DNA of 64,000 bases from Eutypa lata (GCA_022661535.1 JAKULF010000005.1:1426001-1490000), one strand, 5' to 3'; shown: positions 1 through 12,587, counted from the first letter of the stretch. Made by a program: numbers and translations. Notes: generated by a model not told the origin, from the letters alone.

Positions 1-2150
1 CCGGCTATCAAGGTTCCCGGGATAGTATCATGATCATGATCGTCTTCACAGTTGACTAATCTAGGATCCACACGGTAGATCTAGAACAGCTGAAAGCTAA
101 GCTATGTACATAGCATACTTACCATCCACAGAACCCAACGATGCGGTAGCTTCACTACTACCTAGAGCTCTAGTTCAGCCCGTCACTTTCATCGCTGGTG
201 GGGTAGTTCCCAGAAACTATTGCTTGTTAAAAACTCTATTCCTACGTATCTGGCTAGAGCATTGGCCTAACTAGGGAAGTCAATGAGAATCTTTCCAGTC
301 AGTATGTGCCACGTGAAAGGTACAAAAACCACTTAGGTAAAATCTTCTTGCAGAGTCGTCCCTTAACGTTAATCCCGTGGTCGTGATAGCTCAAGTATAG
401 GTTTCTGAGCTTTCTAACTACCTACTTACCCCGGCGGTGAAAGAAAGAGGTGGCTGCACAGGTTTCTTGCACATACATACATATGCTGCCGTGTAACCTG
501 CGACTAAATAATGTTATTGGGCGGCCATCAATGCATGTAGGATTAGATCTGCGTTAAGTAAAACCAAGATTCCCAGATCGTTGTATATATTCAGGTTACT
601 TCGTACATATTACGTACCTAGGCAAGTAGTTTCCCTGCAAGACTAAGACAGCAATAAGTAATCGGAGCCTTAGCACTACCCCGCTTACATCAACAACGAG
701 ATGCTGGGTACGGCCACTAGATAGTAGCCACAGCCGTAGCTAAAGCGGTGCGGTGGCGCAGCCACCTTATAGAGAGAGGCCTAAGTAAGGAGGCAATCCA
801 TAAGAAGCAAAGGGAAAGAAAGGTTCATGACAGAAGGTTCTCCTTAAGTAGTAAAAGTAGGAACCTAGTCATGACCTACCCCTTAGGCAACCCATTGTCG
901 ACCAGGCAGAATATCGAATAAATAATCAACCAGCTGTTTAATGAATCTTTGATTAACTCCCAAGCCACCAGCATCAGCATCAGCATCAGCTAGCTTAGCT
1001 AGTATCTTGTCCTGTAGGTGACCATCCTTAAAAAAGTTGAATAAGGGTTATACTTTCGAGAGCTATGGCGGCGATATGTTGAAGCTTATGCAGAGGAAAG
1101 AGATTGCAATTTGGGAAACCGACTATCCATCCCATTCCGCTGTTACCCGGACGTTGGATTTTTTTTTGGGGGTTAGGCGTGTGGCGCGTCATCGACGCCG
1201 TGTTCGGCGCTCTACCAGCACGTCTCCTTTTCCGTATTTGTATCTGTATTTGTCTCCGGCCTCGCCGCCAGACTCTCATTACCCGAACACACAAATGCTG
1301 ACGGCGGGGATGGTGGTCGTAATACGAACGAAGCCGCCTTATTCCCCCGTTAACATCGGCCCCGACCCCGGCCTCGGCCTCGGCCCCTACATCACCATGA
1401 TCGGGCTGCTCCATGGAATCACTAAGCAGATAGGTACTCGACGAGCGAGCCATTACGCGTGGCCCAACACGATTTTGACGAACTGCTGCTACTTATTTAA
1501 AAAGCCGATTTAAAAGGTATTATGATTATTAATATTGTTATTTTACTCGGTCGCGAGGCCCTCGAGAGCACCGGAACCGGAATCGGTACCACCATCAAAC
1601 GAGCGGAAGATCAAGAAATCACTTAGGTAGCAGGGCAGGCGTGATCTCCCGCAGGTTTGCTGAGAACTCCAAAGAGTTGACAGTGTCTATTCAGGGGGCG
1701 TAGAACGGAACACGTGAAATTACTGCAAAATACGGGAGTTTTGGGGTTTATTCTTTCATTGATACGGCTGTCGAATTATCTCTCTCGACATGTTTCTTAT
1801 AACCTGTATGTTTAGTCTATTGCTAAACAACGCCCAAACTCCTGGCTCGCTCCTGGCTTCATCTCTATACAAGGGCCTCAATGATGCTTCTATGTAGGTA
1901 GATTACGTCGAGAGCGGCGACATTAAGGCCAAGCGATGATGATGATGATATTGCCGCTCGAACGACGTACGTACACTGATCTATATGGGTATCAACGTAT
2001 GTGCAATGCTCTTAAAGTCGAAATGTGATGCCCTTCTACTCGGCTTCCGAGTTGATAATGGCGGTGCTCTTGGTGACATAATCTATGTCCCAACGCATTA
2101 TTCTGAAGTTCTCAGATGTAGTATTAGACAAAGCTTCCCATCGTTCTTCA
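1..2150. other. Intergenic, no gene recognised
   Basis: No open frame here looks like a conserved protein. A GC-richer patch at about 1180-1400 is open on both strands but gives low-complexity, arginine-rich translations and no recognisable domain. A short trinucleotide tract (CATCAG repeated) lies near 970-990. The right end is the downstream side of the acyltransferase gene. Confidence 0.6.
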
Positions 2151-3112
2151 TCATCCCGACAGAGTCGCGTCTGCTCCGCTTGCGCGAACGACACCATTCT
2201 TGTCCGAGGCGGGCATGGCGATAGGTCTTTTTTGCGCCTGTTGCGATAACAAGACATACTCTTTCTGGAAGAGTTCTCGGGTGCTACGCGTCAGCTCGTC
2301 GACGTCTTCGGGCTTCAGCCCAGCCGTAGGAATAGGATCGAGAACTAGTATGGGGTTAATAGGATTCCGTTCTACGGTTTACCAGGTTGGAGCTTACCCT
2401 TGACAGGAATCGTGCCAGACTTGAACACCATGTCCTTCAAGTAGAGAACGTGAGAGTAATTGGCTACGACTACGGGGACGATAGGAACGCCAGCTTGCAC
2501 GGCGAGGTGGAAGGCGCCCTTCTTGAAGGGAAGAAGCTCGGGCTCCTTAGCGTAGCTGCGCGTGCCTTCAGGGAACATATAGACACTCTGATTGCGCTTC
2601 GTCATTTCCCCGGCGGCGCCGGACATCGCCTCCCTCGCATCTTTGGTGTTCTTCCTATCGATGAAAACAGTGCCGCTCAAGGCCATGAACTGGCCGAGGA
2701 AGGGCACTTTCTTCAGCGACTTCTTGGCAGTCACACTGCAATACTTTGGAAACATGCATCCGAGCATGAGCACGTCCAGCTCCGTCTGGTGGTTTCCGAT
2801 AAACACGGCGGGCCGAACCGTGTCCAAGGTCCCCTTAGGATCGATCACCTCGAAGGTAATGCCAGTAGTCTTCCCCATTATGTATTTAAATGCGCGAGCA
2901 GTAGCCCATTGCGCACTCTGCCCCTGTCCGACCGCTCGAAGGACGATGGAAGCGATGATTCCGTATATTGCGCATATTACAAGGGAGAGGTATGCGACGA
3001 GAGACCGGGCTACAAAAGCAGCCTTCGTTGAGATCGGTGTGAGTACGTAGGAGAAGATGACGAGGCCGACATAGCCCACAGCGAAGTAGGTGAGATATTG
3101 AAGGAACGCCAT
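2151..3112 (-). CDS. SLC1: 1-acyl-sn-glycerol-3-phosphate acyltransferase (SLC1 type)
   Basis: It acylates lysophosphatidic acid to phosphatidic acid, probably in the ER or lipid-droplet membrane. Two exons, 3112-2398 and 2344-2151, with a 53-nt intron (GTAAGC donor), give 302 aa. Seen: N-terminal hydrophobic segments at about residues 5-25 and 35-60; block I NHQTELD with the catalytic pair His108/Asp113; GTVFIDR at 147-153; block III FPEGTRS at 180-186; and the VPIVPV block at 209-214. The second exon supplies the tail typical of fungal SLC1, beginning VLDPIPTAGL, which confirms the splice. Without splicing the frame stops eight codons after the donor site. The start at 3112 puts the hydrophobic segment immediately after Met1. 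The gene is divergent from the ALAS gene. The family assignment is firm; exact acyl specificity cannot be read from sequence. Confidence 0.93.
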
Positions 3113-5479
3113 GGTGGCCAGCTGTATCGGATATTTCTACACTTTTTTTGACAGAGCAGCCGGCGGGCGATGCTTTCGATTTAAATACGCTTAATAGCGT
3201 TACTGCCTCGGTTTTGAGTGACTCGAATAGTCGGGTGCGTCTCTGAAAAGAACTAGACTTCGGGTTCCGACATAAAAGATGTTAACCATTCACTGCGCTG
3301 GCTACCTAACTAGGGACATAGAGCGAGCGCGCAAAAGAAACCGGGAACGTTTCGAGGTAACTCCGTTATCAAGAATTAGGATATGGACCGAATAGAAAGG
3401 CTGTCTACAAGAGAGAGGAAATGTTTCTAGTAGGGAATCTAAAGATTTAACAAAAATTTAGGTGAAGATGTGTAGGTTAGTTTTCCTTGACTAATAAAAT
3501 CCACACCGACTGCGGTGGGTTGCCCAAATTATGTCAGTCTTTTTTTGTTGAGAGGGGCACTTTTTTTTTAGTTAGTTATTGACCAGCCAGCCACGAGTTG
3601 CCGAACTTCAGTTACCTCATTGCACTGTAGATTTCGGCATGTGACCCCACCAAAACCCCTGACAGCCACGACCAAATGCTCAATTGTCACCACATGACTG
3701 ATTTCTTTTTTTGAATAAAGAATCCGGGGTTGTCGACATTCCTATTTCATCTTGCACTACGTAGTACTACGTTGTCATTCTCTTCTAGGTTCAAGTCATG
3801 CCTCCCTTCGCGTCACCAAGGTTATTTGGATGCATACCTACCTACTCATTTACCTCGGCTCATGTTTAGTGATTCAAATTGGGGTTCGGCATACTTACAT
3901 GTGGGAGTAGAAAACTGTATATAAAAGCTTTATTATATTTATCCTTCAAAATGGGCTAGCAAGAGAGAGTAATGCTTATGATTAGGTCTTATAGCGGTTA
4001 ATGTCTCGTAAATCTACTCTTTCGGTATAGTAAACTTCTCCTGGCTACTTACTTACCTGCATACGCATCTCTTTGGATTCCCAATGCTGAGCTGTTGTGT
4101 TGCTTCTAGCATGCGTCAAACAAGTTAACATCAACTAGTACTGTACATACTGCTAGTGTCATTGCATAAGTAGGTAAGAATCCGAAACCATAGTCACGCT
4201 TTCCCATAATGAGTGTTATGATTCATGTATAGTTATACGTACAATGGTTTTTCTTAAAAGGGACACGTATTTATTAGATAGATTGTTAGAAGAATTACCA
4301 TAGTGAACACGGCGGGCTGAGCCAGTCTAATATCCTTACCATTTATCTACCCGTCTCCGGCATCCCGAACGATCCGAATGCGAGCACGAGCATACTGCTT
4401 AGCATGGTATTCCGGCTGGATATTACCCCTGGCTTTCAACGATGAACCATTGGTACACTCCTTACTTATATATAGCCTCGGAACTGTTCCCTCCCTGAAA
4501 TAATGTCAAGATGATAGTTATATGAGCTGAATATGTTAACTAGAAATTAGTCAGAGTAGAAGTAGTTTGTGAAGGCTGCATACTAGTAGGAGTTAAGTAG
4601 CTCCGATCGTGTACCGATGCAGGTGAACCGTCAGACGGTACCGACGGCCGCGCTCACCGGACACTTGACATTTCGAAGAATTGCCTTCGATTCGGAGACT
4701 ACGCCTATTCAAGTCAAGCGGAATAAGGCCAGCCAATCATACAATATGCAATTGATGCAAAGAACGGCCGACATCTCATTCGATTGTTGATGGTGTTGGG
4801 GACTAAAACTACAATGTGGGGAAGTCCAATTGAATTGCGGGAACCGCAAGATCCGAGCCAGAAACTGCATAAGTAACACGCGGAAAGTCCCTGAGTAAGC
4901 CTAGAATCGTCTAGTATTATAACCTTGATTTGTGTATCGTATACAATCATTCTTCTAGATGTAGAATTAACTTTGGTAGGAGTGTAACTATTCAATTTCA
5001 TATATTGAAATATTTACATGCTCAAGTGATGCTATGAAATGGAATGCCATTCCCTTGAGTCTCCCTGTCATCAGCTAGCCTAGTTAGACATATAAAATCA
5101 GACCGCCAACAAGATAATTAGGTAGTCTAAAGGTTTCACATTAGAAGTACTTAGTTATTCGGTACTTTTATTCGGAAGTTATGCGGTAAGCCTCATGTAT
5201 AGGATACATGCATGTACGAATGTACGAAGTATGAATTCGTATCTTATGTCAGTCAGTCAGTTTTCCCGGTGTTTGAATCCCAGTCGGTTTCTGTTCGTTC
5301 CCCACCTACTGGCTACCTAGGTAGGCCTTCAAAAGTTGCAGCGGCGCCCTTCGACTCGAAACTCTTTTTTCCCACTTGTAATTTTTACAATTGACTCTTT
5401 GCAAGTGAAAAGCTACAGTCGCTAATTGAGCTATACTATACCTAGTAGCTGTAGGCTTTCAATTGCTTAAACCTTGACC
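3113..5479. promoter_or_regulatory. Divergent intergenic region, SLC1 / ALAS
   Basis: This 2.4-kb AT-rich spacer separates two divergently transcribed genes and must hold both promoters. I see T-runs near 3540-3570 and many TAGGTA/TACCTA words, but no third gene. The ALAS start context ACCATGG at 5478-5483 is a good initiation context. Confidence 0.5.
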
Positions 5480-7400
5480 ATGGACGCTGTCCTTCGTCAG
5501 TCTAAGGCCATGTGCCCCTTCCTCAAGAAGGCAACCCCCGCCACCCTCCGTGCTCTGTCCACCTCGACTCGCCCTCAGGCCTCTCAATGTGGTGGTACTC
5601 TCTCCAAGTTGCAGCTGCTTGGCCAGCGATGCCCTGTTATGGGAAAGGCGCTTGCCATTCAGTCTGCCAGAGTGGCTAAGACTGGAATGGCTGGCACTGC
5701 GACTGTGACTGGATTGCGTAACTACTCGGGACATTCCAAGGGAAGCAAGGCCAAGATTCATACGAGTCGTCATCATGAAGCCAGGGCTGTTGATAGCCCC
5801 GTTTTGAACTGTGAGCACTGGAATGGTTAATAAGTGTGTGCGTGCATTGTGTGCTGACTAGAAACCCGCAGCCCAGTTTCCGCCACCGAACGCACCAGTC
5901 AATCGCACGACCGCGGCACCGGCTTCCAGCGCCAGCCTATCGAACTCGGCTGGAAAATTCGACTACGATGGCTTCTACCAGAGAGAATTGGATAAGAAGC
6001 ACAAAGACAAGTCCTACCGCTATTTCAACAACATCAATCGCTTAGCTAAGGAATTTCCCCGGGCTCATGGTGCGAACAAGGAGGAGCGAGTCACCGTGTG
6101 GTGCGCCAACGATTACCTCGGAATGGGTAAAAATCCACAGGTGCTAAAACAGATGCATGAAACATTGGATGAGTACGGTGCTGGCGCTGGTGGAACGAGA
6201 AACATCTCCGGCCACAATAAACATGCAGTCGAATTAGAGGCCACTATTGCGGACCTACACGCCAAAGAGGCTGCATTGGTATTCAGTTCGTGCTACGTCG
6301 CCAACGATGCGACCTTAGCAACACTTGGAAGCAAATTGCCCGATTGCGTCATTCTGTCGGACAGCTTGAACCATGCTTCGATGATCCAAGGCATCCGTCA
6401 TTCTGGAACCAAGAAGATCGTCTTCAAACACAATGACCTAGAGGACCTGGAGGCCAAGTTGGCCTCTTTGCCTCTCCACGTGCCAAAGATTATTGCATTT
6501 GAGTCCGTGTACAGCATGTGTGGTTCCATCGGTCCCATTGAAGCTATCTGCGACCTTGCCGAAAAGTACGGAGCTGTGACTTTTCTCGATGAAGTCCATG
6601 CCGTTGGTATGTACGGTCCCAGGGGCGCTGGTGTCGCTGAACACCTAGATTTCGAGGCCCACCAACAGCGCAAGCCCAAAGGGACCATTATGGATCGCAT
6701 TGATATAATAACGGGCACACTGGGCAAAGCTTATGGATGTGTCGGTGGTTACATTGCTGGAAGCGCAAAATTTGTTGACGCGATTCGATCCCTTGCACCT
6801 GGATTCATCTTCACAACTTCTCTTCCTCCAGCAACCATGGCTGGTGCAAGGACGGCTATTGAATACCAAATGAACTACCACGGAGATAGGAGACTCCAGC
6901 AACTCCATACCCGCGCCGTGAAGGAGGCTTTGGATGCTAAAGACATCCCAGTTATCCCGAACCCATCCCATATTGTTCCAATCCTAGTTGGAAACGCTGA
7001 ACTTGCAAAGCAAGCTTCGGATATGCTGCTGAGTGATTATCAAATCTATGTTCAGTCGATTAACTATCCCACCGTCCCTGTTGGCCAAGAGCGTCTGAGA
7101 GTAACGCCTACACCCGGCCATACTAAGGAGTATCGCGACCAGCTTGTAGAGGCGCTCGATGACATCTGGTCGAAGCTGGGAATCAAGCGAACTTCTGAAT
7201 GGGCAGCTGAAGGCGGGTTTATTGGTGTAGGTGAAACTGGCGAGAGTACTGAACAGCCGCTATGGACTGAAGAGCAGCTGGGCATTGATCATCAAGTTGC
7301 TAAGGAAATCAAGGCCTCGAAGCCGGCCAACGGCTTCGTGGAGGCCCTCCTCGAACGCGAGACTCTAGACACGGCCAGGTCCGTGAGCGCCTCCGCCTAA
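5480..7400 (+). CDS. HEM1: 5-aminolevulinate synthase, mitochondrial
   Basis: This PLP enzyme condenses glycine with succinyl-CoA to 5-aminolevulinate, the first step of heme synthesis, in the mitochondrial matrix. Exons 5480-5810 and 5872-7400 (61-nt intron with CTGAC branch-like site) give 619 aa, the size usual for fungal ALAS. Residues 1-110 are a basic, Ser/Ala-rich presequence carrying two Cys-Pro heme regulatory motifs, MCPFL (Cys12) and RCPVM (Cys51). The catalytic core begins around FDYDGFYQ. Seen: [12 protein letters not shown] (glycine loop), DEVHAVG with the PLP-binding Asp near residue 350, and the Schiff-base lysine in TLGKAYG (Lys396). The ATG at 5480 was chosen because it is the first in frame and precedes the presequence directly. 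The second exon joins in phase, T|CC. Confidence 0.97.
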
Positions 7401-8324
7401 TTATACTAGGCGTGCAGGTAGGCAGGGCATATACCGTTCTCAATATCTTGTGCGGTTTTTCTTCTTTTAACAAAAAGGGGAGCTCATCGGACCTGAAACC
7501 ACGTTCTTTCGAGCGTCGCGTGGGTGGGAGAGGCTTTGAAGCAACTTTGCGATTTATGATTCGATTCTTCATGCTGTGACCGACAGGGCAGTGCTCTTTT
7601 GAGTAACTGCTGCGGCAATTCTGAAATTCAAACCTATATAAAAGCTAGCTTGCTCTTCAGCGGCTATGCAGTGAAATAGTAATGCAATCAGCACCATCCC
7701 CTCTGTGGGATGGAGTATGCTCATTGACAGACAACTTACCGGCTTGGCACCATTGTTGATGGTTGTGATATGTTCTCTGTGCTGCTAGTTGAAGAAAGAG
7801 TGACGTTTTGTTGTCTCTTTATAGGCTACCCATCCAAACCAATCAATTTATCAGCTTAATTCGTTCTAATGTTTGCTCCAGAATAACGCTAACTTAAGTA
7901 TGCGTGCATCAACGTTTGCCCCTATTTCTTCCAACCTACATAGGTCCCATTGCCAGGTCTATTTCTATACATTTACCGAATAGTAAGTAATTTTCCTCAA
8001 TAAAAGACATCTTTATAGCAAATTAACACAGAGTCACTTAGGTCTACCGAGCTCATTAGGATGGTGTCCTTCCCCTGTTCGTATAAGCTTCACTGCAAAT
8101 ATCAAGCAACTTGACAGACGGTATTCCTAACTACGTAAGCAATCCACCAAGATAGGGTATAGTGGTTTGCTATCACCAACAGATAGCTCGTTCACAGCAA
8201 AAGTGAATGCCGCACGGAGCACCATCCAACCATCCACTTACCTGTGATTGCCCATCCAGCCTAGGAAGGTCCGGACTTGCCCTGTTCTATCTGGCATTGA
8301 ATATGAAGTTTTTTTGCACACACG
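7401..8324. other. Downstream of ALAS, no gene seen
   Basis: AT-rich spacer holding the 3' end of the ALAS transcript. No open frame beyond short noise and no repeat structure that I can see. It marks the left edge of a gene-poor island that runs to about 18.2 kb. Confidence 0.5.
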
Positions 8325-8681
8325 TTCTTGATTCTTGGTTTGCGACAAACTTGCGACAAACTCGCGACAAACTCGCGACTCCTCAAGTATCTGCGTCCAA
8401 GTGGGATGCAGCTAGCTCGATGGCTGACTCTGAAAACGCCGGTCTTTCTGTGTACAACGAATACCGTTCACGCAACATTCTTGATTCTTGGTTTGCAACA
8501 AACTTGCGATAAACTTGCGATAAACTCGCGATAAACTCGCGATAAACTCATAATAGACTCGCGATAAACTCACAACAAACTCGCGACACCTCAAGTATCT
8601 ACGTCCAAGTGGGATACAGTTAGCTCGATGGCTGACTCTGGAAACGCCGGTCTTTCTGTGTTCAACGAATACCGTTCACGC
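8325..8681. repeat. Two-copy direct repeat with internal 11-bp minisatellite
   Basis: Copy A (about 8325-8474) and copy B (about 8478-8681) share the order TTCTTGATTCTTGGTTTGC, an internal tract of GCGACAAACTC/GCGATAAACTC 11-mers, then CCTCAAGTATCT and ATGGCTGACTCTG through to CGAATACCGTTCACGC. Copy B has about twice as many 11-mers. Several differences between the copies are C-to-T or G-to-A, for example GACAAAC versus GATAAAC and TGCAG versus TACAG. Confidence 0.9.
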
Positions 8682-10110
8682 ATTAACGTTCAATGGGTTG
8701 AGAAGATTCTTGCGTTCTTAAGTATATATTGCTGTTATCCCACGCCCTTTGCGCCATTGGCTACTAAACGACTTCCAAAGCTTTCAAGTACAGCTACACC
8801 TACTCTGCCCTTTACCTGGGTGCTTTGATCTTCTGTCTGCTGCGCCTTGCTGTACGTATAGTATCTCAGTCTTGTACTAAGGTACCTAACCTCTGTCAGA
8901 CAGATACTTCTTACAATGTACGCAGCAGCTGCTGGCATCTTATAGCAGAGTTCTAACTCATCTGACACACCAGTAACCTAGAAATCCTAGGCCTAAGTAG
9001 GTACGTTCGCAGCTTACTATGGTTGGCATCTTGCAAACCTATCTGCTCCCCAAAGTCGTGCCTCCTGTCTTTGCTCTCCCCCAAAGTCGTACCTCCCGTC
9101 TTTGCTGTCCCCCAACAGTCGTCCCTTACAAAATCACCACCGAGTGACCATGGTATCTTCTGGTACATCTTCAAACCTCTAGCTACATCGGAGCCTAGTT
9201 AATCCAAGTACAAACTGCCCTGCGTTGCCTAGGCTCCCTATGTACGCTGTACTTAACGCAAGTAGGTCCGCTTATAGTCGTCGCCCCTAATCTCTTATAT
9301 GCGTCTCGTTTCACACGATGTGTACGTTATTACACTCAAAACAAAACGAGCACCTTGCTGGACGCCCTGTTCATCCCAAAGCTCCCATAAGTTTTTCATT
9401 ACACTTCCGTCTGGTTCTTTTCTTTAATTTCCCCTCTTTCTATCCAAGAAAACTTTTCCACCTACCTTTCCTCCATCACCCACCACCTCTCACATACAAC
9501 CATCTCTCCTCTTCCCTCCTCCAATCTCCCCATCCAGTCTACACTGCCTACAACTGCATTATCAAGATTACTTCTTCACAGTGAGAACAACAGAATGTTC
9601 ATCTTCTATACCCAGTTCTATCTTTGTTTATTACTTAACGTACAGAGATAGCTGATGCGCAGCTTCAAGATTGTCATTTATTGTTCAAAGACTGTCACTT
9701 ATTGTACAAAAAAGACAAAGACCAAGCCCAGGACATGCTCAAGGACATGTGGATTGGCAGGGATGGACACATGTATCTATTGTGCTTGGGATTCAGGACT
9801 GCCATGAGCCTTAGGCTTCGCGCCTTCAAGATATCGGTGGTATCGCCATGTTCAAGGCCTCCGATCCTTGCTCTAAACCAGTAGGTGGCAACCTCTACTG
9901 CCACTAGCCACCAAGGATAAACGAAGCGACTTAGTCAAGCTAGAGGAGCACTGTAAGTACCTCTGAAACTTAGTCACGAAGCAAATACTGACATGAACCA
10001 AGGCGTTCTTGAACCTGAAAGGTACCTATATCAGAGGGCACATGACGTCTACACCTTGCTAATCATTAGTAACCAGACCTTGGCTTTGCCTGTGCCATAC
10101 ATCAGCTCCC
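8682..10110. other. Gene-poor spacer, no gene recognised
   Basis: It contains a tandem pair of about 32 bp at 9052-9118 (CCCCAAAGTCGTGCCTCC and CCCCAAAGTCGTACCTCC) and a pyrimidine-rich stretch at 9400-9540. The open frames are short, dissimilar to any family I know, and look like noise. Confidence 0.5.
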
Positions 10111-10190
10111 CTTCCATGCTTTATTCAAACCTTCCATGCTTTATTCAAACTTCCATGCTTTATTCAAACTTCCATGCTTTTTTCACCCAA
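10111..10190 (+). repeat. 19-20 bp tandem repeat, four copies
   Basis: CTTCCATGCTTTATTCAAA occurs at 10111, 10131 and 10150, with a decayed fourth copy at 10169. The core CTTCCATGCTTT recurs singly at about 11939 and 16708, still within this gene-poor island. Confidence 0.9.
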
Positions 10191-11260
10191 ACCCTCCCAA
10201 GCTTTCCTGATACCCTGCTTTCTACGTAAGTACCTTTCAGATATTCACGCATGCTTGAAGACTTGGCTTTTGAAATGCAATGATGAGAAAGTACGCATCA
10301 GCTCACTGACATTTCCCTACAAGTACGGAATCATCCTACTGGACAAGGGAATTGTCCTCCTTGGAGAAGGAAGCAAAGCTCCCTTCACTTGCATGTGGGG
10401 TAAGTATAGACATGACATGGCCACTGAGAAAAGAAACCACACGCCTATCTTGAAGCTGACATGATTAAGGTGTCCTGCAAGAACGGTGACTCCCATAGGG
10501 ATGACCCAACATCAACGCTACCTGTCAGCACCGATGATATTGAGAAACTCCTGGAGTTTCAGATTGAATCCAAGCAGGTCCCGAGCACCCGGAAGAGACT
10601 CTGGGAGGGAAGCGACGACGAAGGTCATCAAGAACAACGAATTCCACAGGGATCCCGTGTGGGGCGTGGTTTCCCACAGGATCGACAAGTTAGCGCAATC
10701 CTAGCACAGCGAACTTCGAAATCTTGAGGTATTTCGTCACCATGAGTGAGCTGATTGTCCAGCTCCAAGAGAAGGAGAAGAAATGGGGATTGAAAAGGTC
10801 ATTCACCAACACTCAACTAACACCAGAGCCTGGCATGGCCAGGTGGAGGAACTTACGAACCCAAAGCCCAGGGTTCATTTACGGCCCTGGAGCTCACACT
10901 GCCTCTTCGGCCTCGTTACGACACGAGCTGCACCCCTCCCCTGTGGCTCCGTAAGGCCCTCCCGATAACGATCGAATTACGGAGGGAAGCGACGAGGCTG
11001 AAGAGGGGAGGGACGCCAACACAGACCAAGAAGGTAAGTACCTGAGTGCCTCGGCATAACGCACCCTGATCTTCGTAGTGCTCTGAAACTGACAGTATCG
11101 TTCCTTCTTTGACAGAGACTGCTATCCTAGCCAAAGAGGTCCCTGTTTCACGCAAGATAAATCTCATCAGAGATTGCGATGCTCAGCCAAAGATCAACAA
11201 AAGACATCCCAACGCCTCCATGCCTATTTTCAGACCCCAAGCAAGAATCGATAGGAAGAT
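10191..11260 (+). other. Unrecognised open-frame scraps, possible gene relic
   Basis: Open segments at 10174-10464 and 10461-10727 read like coding sequence in composition (for example VRISSLTFPYKYGIILLDKG and STDDIEKLLEFQIESKQVP). They do not join into a protein I recognise and are followed by stops. They could be exons of an unknown lineage-specific gene, a degraded gene, or chance. I assign no function. Confidence 0.2.
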
Positions 11261-11585
11261 GGCAATATTTGCGCCAGTGTCGCCTGTGATCGAAGGTTCG
11301 GCTTGGTAGGGATGTCTTTTGTGCTGACAAGAAACAGGGCATCGTCCTAACACGAAGCTTCGAGAACGGCGAGGGCGAACCCTGATAGTATCGCTGTGTT
11401 GGCTTTAGTCTCACTTACAAGTGAAAGACTAAGCGGTCTGAAGACCACCGCTGCACCGAAGACAGAGAGCATCTGGTATGTCTAGTTCATTCCAGCCGTG
11501 ATTAGTTGAGCTATCAAAGTTAACAACAGATTTAGGTCTACGAACCTTCGATCACAGGCAACAACGACACTGGCACAAATATTGC
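11261..11585. repeat. Inverted repeat, about 41-bp arms
   Basis: The arm at 11261-11301 (GGCAATATTTGCGCCAG ... CGAAGGTTCGG) is the reverse complement of the arm at about 11541-11585 (CGAACCTTCGATCACAGG ... ATATTGC). The second arm has an extra 6 nt (AACAAC) and single-base differences. The loop is about 240 nt. No transposase frame lies in or beside it. Confidence 0.85.
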
Positions 11586-12293
11586 TGTCCATCAACCTTC
11601 AGCTCCCCAGTCCACATTCTGGAAAGGTACGAGAATGAGTACTTCCGCATCCAGGCCTCGACCAGATGCTCTCGGTCATGTGAAACGCCCAGCATGGCGC
11701 AATCACCCTCGTTGAGAGGACTCTGTTCCACTCAACAGAGATACCGCTCTGCAGTCAGCTGCCAAGGGGCCCAGTCCAGATCCGAAAAGTAACACTATCC
11801 TTCTCTATAACCAAAATTGCGACGATTTTTAACACATTTATAGGCCCACATCATCTCAGCAGATCGTAACAACACGGTTACTCTCCTGCTTTCAGGACCC
11901 TTTTGGGTAGTTGAGCTGTCGCCTACTTAGGCCCCCCCTTCCATGCTTTCTAAAAAAAAAAAAAAAGAACCAGAAAAGGCGCGAGCCCTATTGAGCTCCC
12001 CCATCCACCATGGCAAGCCACAGCCATCTGGAATGCCACAAGTCTGGGCAGAGAAGCAGAGTGCCTTGGACACTGCACTTCCCAGTGCAATTCACTTCCC
12101 TGGTGCAATTCACTGCCCTTGGTGCAATGCACTTCCATACTTCCGGTCGCACCAAAGCAGCCTTTACTCACACAATGGAGTAGCTGTTGGAATGCTGATT
12201 GACGCCAAGGGCAGAGATCACGATATCTTCTCCAGCCAAGTCATTATAACAAGGATCTCCCTCCCAATACCACCTGACATTTCTAGTCAAGCG
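11586..12293. repeat. Low-complexity segment with imperfect GTGCAATTCACTTCC repeats
   Basis: About four imperfect copies of a 20-bp unit around GTGCAATTCACTTCCC lie at 12070-12140. An A14 run is at 11952-11965, just after another CTTCCATGCTTT copy. A frame is open across this region (about 11943-12455), but it depends on repeats and encodes nothing recognisable. Confidence 0.55.

Positions 12294-12357
<64 letters not shown>
12294..12357. repeat. (GACA)16 microsatellite
   Basis: An uninterrupted GACA tetranucleotide tract of 64 nt. It lies in the gene-poor island with no conserved reading frame around it. Confidence 0.97.
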
Positions 12358-12359
<2 letters not shown>

Positions 12360-12587
12360 CTGTGTCGCCAGTCACGCTGGGCCTGCCTCAAGTGGGCACC
12401 AAGGCACGTCAGAGGAGTGGATTTGGGATGGTTTAGCCATCTTCCTGTTTGGTAATTCGTAAGATGCGACAGAAGAAGAGTGGAAGAGGTCTTGATATTT
12501 CTGGGCCTCTTCCAGGCCCTGGCCGACCACATGACGCTACCTGCTCGAGGAAGGTGGGAGAGATCTTAGCATCTCTAGCCATCCACG

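Noticed and set aside
1028..1513. Overlapping open frames on both strands of up to 158 codons
   Set aside because: Open only because the patch is GC-rich; translations are low-complexity and no domain, intron pattern or start context supports a gene.
5260..5300. tRNA-like B-box GTTTGAATCCC
   Set aside because: No matching A-box or acceptor stem could be placed around it.
9681..9904. Short open frames on both strands
   Set aside because: About 68 codons each, antisense to one another, with no recognisable motif.
11943..12455. 170-codon frame running through the GACA microsatellite
   Set aside because: The frame is kept open by repeats and reads (TDRQ)n-type sequence; no sign of selection.
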